NCBI RefSeq assembly: GCF_001570485.1
Contig: NZ_BCTA01000026.1
Span: 248,001-312,000, forward strand
DNA: 64,000 nucleotides
Direction of reading: 5' to 3'
Source of the DNA: Mycolicibacterium novocastrense
GTDB taxonomy: Bacteria > Actinomycetota > Actinomycetes > Mycobacteriales > Mycobacteriaceae
Shown: piece by piece, positions 62,421 to 64,000 of the stretch
How positions within the stretch are numbered: the stretch's first letter is position 1
Layout: each line of letters begins with the position of its first letter
The notes under the pieces: generated by a model
Databases searched by the model: none
What the model saw: only the letters and a program-made list of their open reading frames with translations
Told to the model about the DNA's origin: nothing
Program-made: the position numbers and the translations under genes

Positions 62421-63701
62421 TCACAGGACGGCGTTCACCGCGTCGGACCAGATTCCCGCCGCCTGGTCGATCTGCTCCGCGGTCACGACGAGCGCCGGGA
62501 TGAACCTGACGACCTGCCCCCAGGCGCCGCAGGTCAGCAGCAGCAGGCCGCGCCGGGCGGCCTCCTGCTGTACGGCCAGGGCAGTCGCCCCATCGGGTCT
62601 GCCTGCGGCGTCGCGGAATTCGGCGCCGAGCATCAGGCCGAGACCGCGCACGTCGGTGATCGCGTCGAACTTGTCGGCCACGGTTCGCAACGCCTCGCGC
62701 AGCTGCGCCCCGCGTTCGGCGGCGTTGTCGACCAGTCGCTCGTCGGCGATCACGTCGAGGGTGGCCACGGCGGCCGCGCACGCCACCGCGTTGGCGCCGT
62801 ACGTCCCGCCCTGCGAACCCGGCCACGCCCGCTCCATCAGCGCCGCAGGCGCCGCGATGCCCGACAGCGGGAAGCCCGACGCGAGGCCCTTGGCGGTGAT
62901 CAGGATGTCGGCGCGTACGCCCGAATCGCCGAAGAAGTGCTGACTGCCCCAGAACCGGCCGGTGCGCCCGAAGCCGGTCTGCACCTCATCGACGACCAGC
63001 AGGATGCCGTGGGCGTCGGCGCGTTCGCGCAACCCGGCAAAGAACCGCTCGTTGGCGGGCACGTAGCCGCCCTCGCCGAGCACGGGTTCGACGAAGAACG
63101 CGGCGGTGTCGGCGGGTGCGCTGATCGTCTGCAGGAGGTAATCCAGTTGGGCCAGTGCGAAATCGGTGGCCTGCTCGACCGGCCAGCCGAAGTGGCCGGG
63201 GTCCGGGAAAGGCGCCACGTGCACCCCCGCCATCAACGGGGCGAAGCCCGAGCGGAATTTGGTGCCCGAGGTGGTCATCGAGGCCGCGGCGACGGTGCGG
63301 CCGTGGAAGCCTCCGTGGAAGACGATGACGTTGGGGCGGGCGGTGGCCTGGCGGGAAAGCCGCAGCGCCGCTTCCACCGCTTCGCTTCCGGAGTTGGCGA
63401 AGAACAACCGGTCGAGCCCGGCCGGCAACACCTCTCCCAGCCGTTCCACCAGGGTGAGCAGCGGCCGGTGCATGACGGTCGTGTACTGGCCGTGGATCAG
63501 CGTGGCGACCTGGCGCTGCGCGGCCTCCACCACCCGTGGATGACAGTGTCCGGTGCTGGTCACCCCGATGCCCGCGGTGAAGTCGAGGTAGGGCCGGTCC
63601 TGCTCGTCGTAGAGCATCACCCCATCGCCACGGGCGGCGACGACGCCGGTCGCCTGTTTGAGAATCGCGGAGAGCTGCGGGGCTTCAGAGGCCGGGTTCA
63701 T
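62421..63701 (-). CDS. Class III aminotransferase (4-aminobutyrate transaminase type)
   Basis: The 426-residue PLP enzyme has YLDFTAGIGVTSTGHCHP, FFANSGSEAVEAALRLSRQ, FHGGFHGRTVAAASMTTS, LLVVDEVQTGFGRTG and the PLP lysine in ILITAKGLASGFPLSG. C-terminal RGLGLMLGAEF and LLLTCGAWGQVVRFIP complete the fold. This matches GABA aminotransferases, which make succinate semialdehyde. ATG 63701 is the start; upstream codons are a shadow of the aldehyde dehydrogenase gene. The divergent neighbour encodes the expected next enzyme, and the 58-bp gap holds a perfect palindrome. Confidence 0.9.
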   Translation of the reverse strand: MNPASEAPQLSAILKQATGVVAARGDGVMLYDEQDRPYLDFTAGIGVTSTGHCHPRVVEAAQRQVATLIHGQYTTVMHRPLLTLVERLGEVLPAGLDRLFFANSGSEAVEAALRLSRQATARPNVIVFHGGFHGRTVAAASMTTSGTKFRSGFAPLMAGVHVAPFPDPGHFGWPVEQATDFALAQLDYLLQTISAPADTAAFFVEPVLGEGGYVPANERFFAGLRERADAHGILLVVDEVQTGFGRTGRFWGSQHFFGDSGVRADILITAKGLASGFPLSGIAAPAALMERAWPGSQGGTYGANAVACAAAVATLDVIADERLVDNAAERGAQLREALRTVADKFDAITDVRGLGLMLGAEFRDAAGRPDGATALAVQQEAARRGLLLLTCGAWGQVVRFIPALVVTAEQIDQAAGIWSDAVNAVL

Positions 63702-63727
63702 GCCATGATCGTCAGCGGTGCGCTGTA

Positions 63728-63741
63728 GATTGTCAACAATC
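63728..63741. promoter_or_regulatory. Palindrome GATTGTCAACAATC, likely GntR/FCD operator
   Basis: The 14-bp site is a perfect palindrome about a CA centre apart from the two middle bases, and lies in the 58-bp gap between the divergent aminotransferase and aldehyde dehydrogenase genes. The core TTGTnnACAA is typical of GntR-family (FadR/FCD) operators. It is 19 bp from the dehydrogenase start and 27 bp from the aminotransferase start. The regulator gene is not in view. Confidence 0.65.
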
Positions 63742-63759
63742 CGACCAGAGGAGGCGTGG

Positions 63760-64000
63760 GTGGATCGCGAGCGGCACGTGATCGAGGCGGTGGACAAGCG
63801 ACTCTTCGTCGACGGCAAGTGGATCGACGCCAGCCAACGGCGCACTTTCGACGTCATCGACCCGGCGACGGGGCGGACGCTGTGCGCGGTCGCCGACGCC
63901 ACCCCCGCTGACGCGCGCACCGCACTCGATGCGGCGGTCGCGGCCCAGCGCGAGTTCGCGGCGACACCGCCGCGGGCCCGCGCCGACATGTTGATGGCCG
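63760..64000 (+). CDS. Aldehyde dehydrogenase, N-terminal part (succinate-semialdehyde type; runs off the window)
   Basis: Eighty codons are visible. The N-terminus reads DKRLFVDGKWIDASQRRTFDVIDPATG, typical when split as LFVDGKWID and FDVIDPATGRTLC. It is followed by ATPADARTALDAAVAAQREF and PPRARADMLM, the standard start of NAD(P)-dependent aldehyde dehydrogenases of the succinate-semialdehyde group. The catalytic Cys and Glu lie beyond the window. GTG 63760 is preceded by AGAGGAGG at a 5-nt gap. It faces the GABA-type aminotransferase, so together they should convert GABA to succinate; this is inferred from context. Confidence 0.85.
   Translation, partial: MDRERHVIEAVDKRLFVDGKWIDASQRRTFDVIDPATGRTLCAVADATPADARTALDAAVAAQREFAATPPRARADMLMA

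Overview
The window is chromosomal DNA of a mycobacterium, most likely a fast-growing Mycolicibacterium-type species. The evidence is the high GC content, the many GTG/TTG starts, and gene content and order that follow the Mycobacterium tuberculosis block Rv3752c-Rv3795 read backwards: emb arabinosyltransferases, aftA, dprE2, dprE1, gtrA, wzm-glfT1-wzt, bpa, pat, lpqH, proXVWZ, tyrA and tadA. All functional calls come from reading translations and motifs. Comparisons with M. tuberculosis are from memory and were not computed.

Layout. (1) 1-2050: the start of an MFS exporter translationally coupled to a GTP cyclohydrolase I gene, with an AT-rich inverted repeat upstream, then an MBL-fold hydrolase. 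(2) 2049-19311: the arabinan locus on the minus strand (gtrA, dprE1, dprE2, aftA, embC ... embA, embB). It is interrupted between embC and embA by three plus-strand genes: a PadR regulator, its membrane partner, and an AbiEi/DUF559 protein bracketed by near-identical 48-nt repeats. DprE1 carries Ala where the benzothiazinone-target Cys is expected. (3) 19404-25196: a phosphotransferase, a zinc-ribbon protein, the galactan exporter/initiator operon wzt-glfT1-wzm, the proteasome activator bpa, and a lysine-less cysteine-desulfurase-like protein. (4) 25205-32966: a quinone oxidoreductase/MarR pair and a tRNA-Ser, then an accessory stretch with a Fic protein, a MocR regulator, a small membrane protein with a nucleoside-diphosphate-sugar-epimerase-like protein, and a type III polyketide synthase with an ICMT-type methyltransferase. 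(5) 32967-48390: mostly conserved metabolism and transport (EchA-like, Pat, alkyl sulfatase, FadE36-like phosphotransferase, the glycine-betaine-type ABC system proXVWZ, TyrA) with tRNA-Ser(GCT) and tRNA-Arg(ACG). (6) 48455-53450: tadA with its partner gene, tRNA-Ser(CGA), and a signalling cluster of SpoIIE-type phosphatase, histidine kinase, response regulator and RsbW-like kinase. (7) 53607-64000: small secreted proteins and two LpqH-family lipoproteins, tgt and gluQRS (queuosine enzymes), a CoA transferase, an MHS-type transporter, and a divergent GABA-type aminotransferase/aldehyde dehydrogenase pair that leaves the window.

How it fits together. The left third builds the arabinogalactan and lipoarabinomannan of the cell wall. 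DprE1/DprE2 make decaprenyl-phospho-arabinose, GtrA probably helps deploy it, AftA primes, and EmbC/EmbA/EmbB extend. GlfT1 starts the galactan and Wzm-Wzt export it. The most unusual features are the split emb operon with a nested palindromic operator in the padR/embA divergent region, the repeat-flanked DUF559 gene, the predicted benzothiazinone-insensitive DprE1, the four-half-site operator at the fic start, and several families of intergenic hairpin repeats. No insertion sequence, prophage or CRISPR array was seen.
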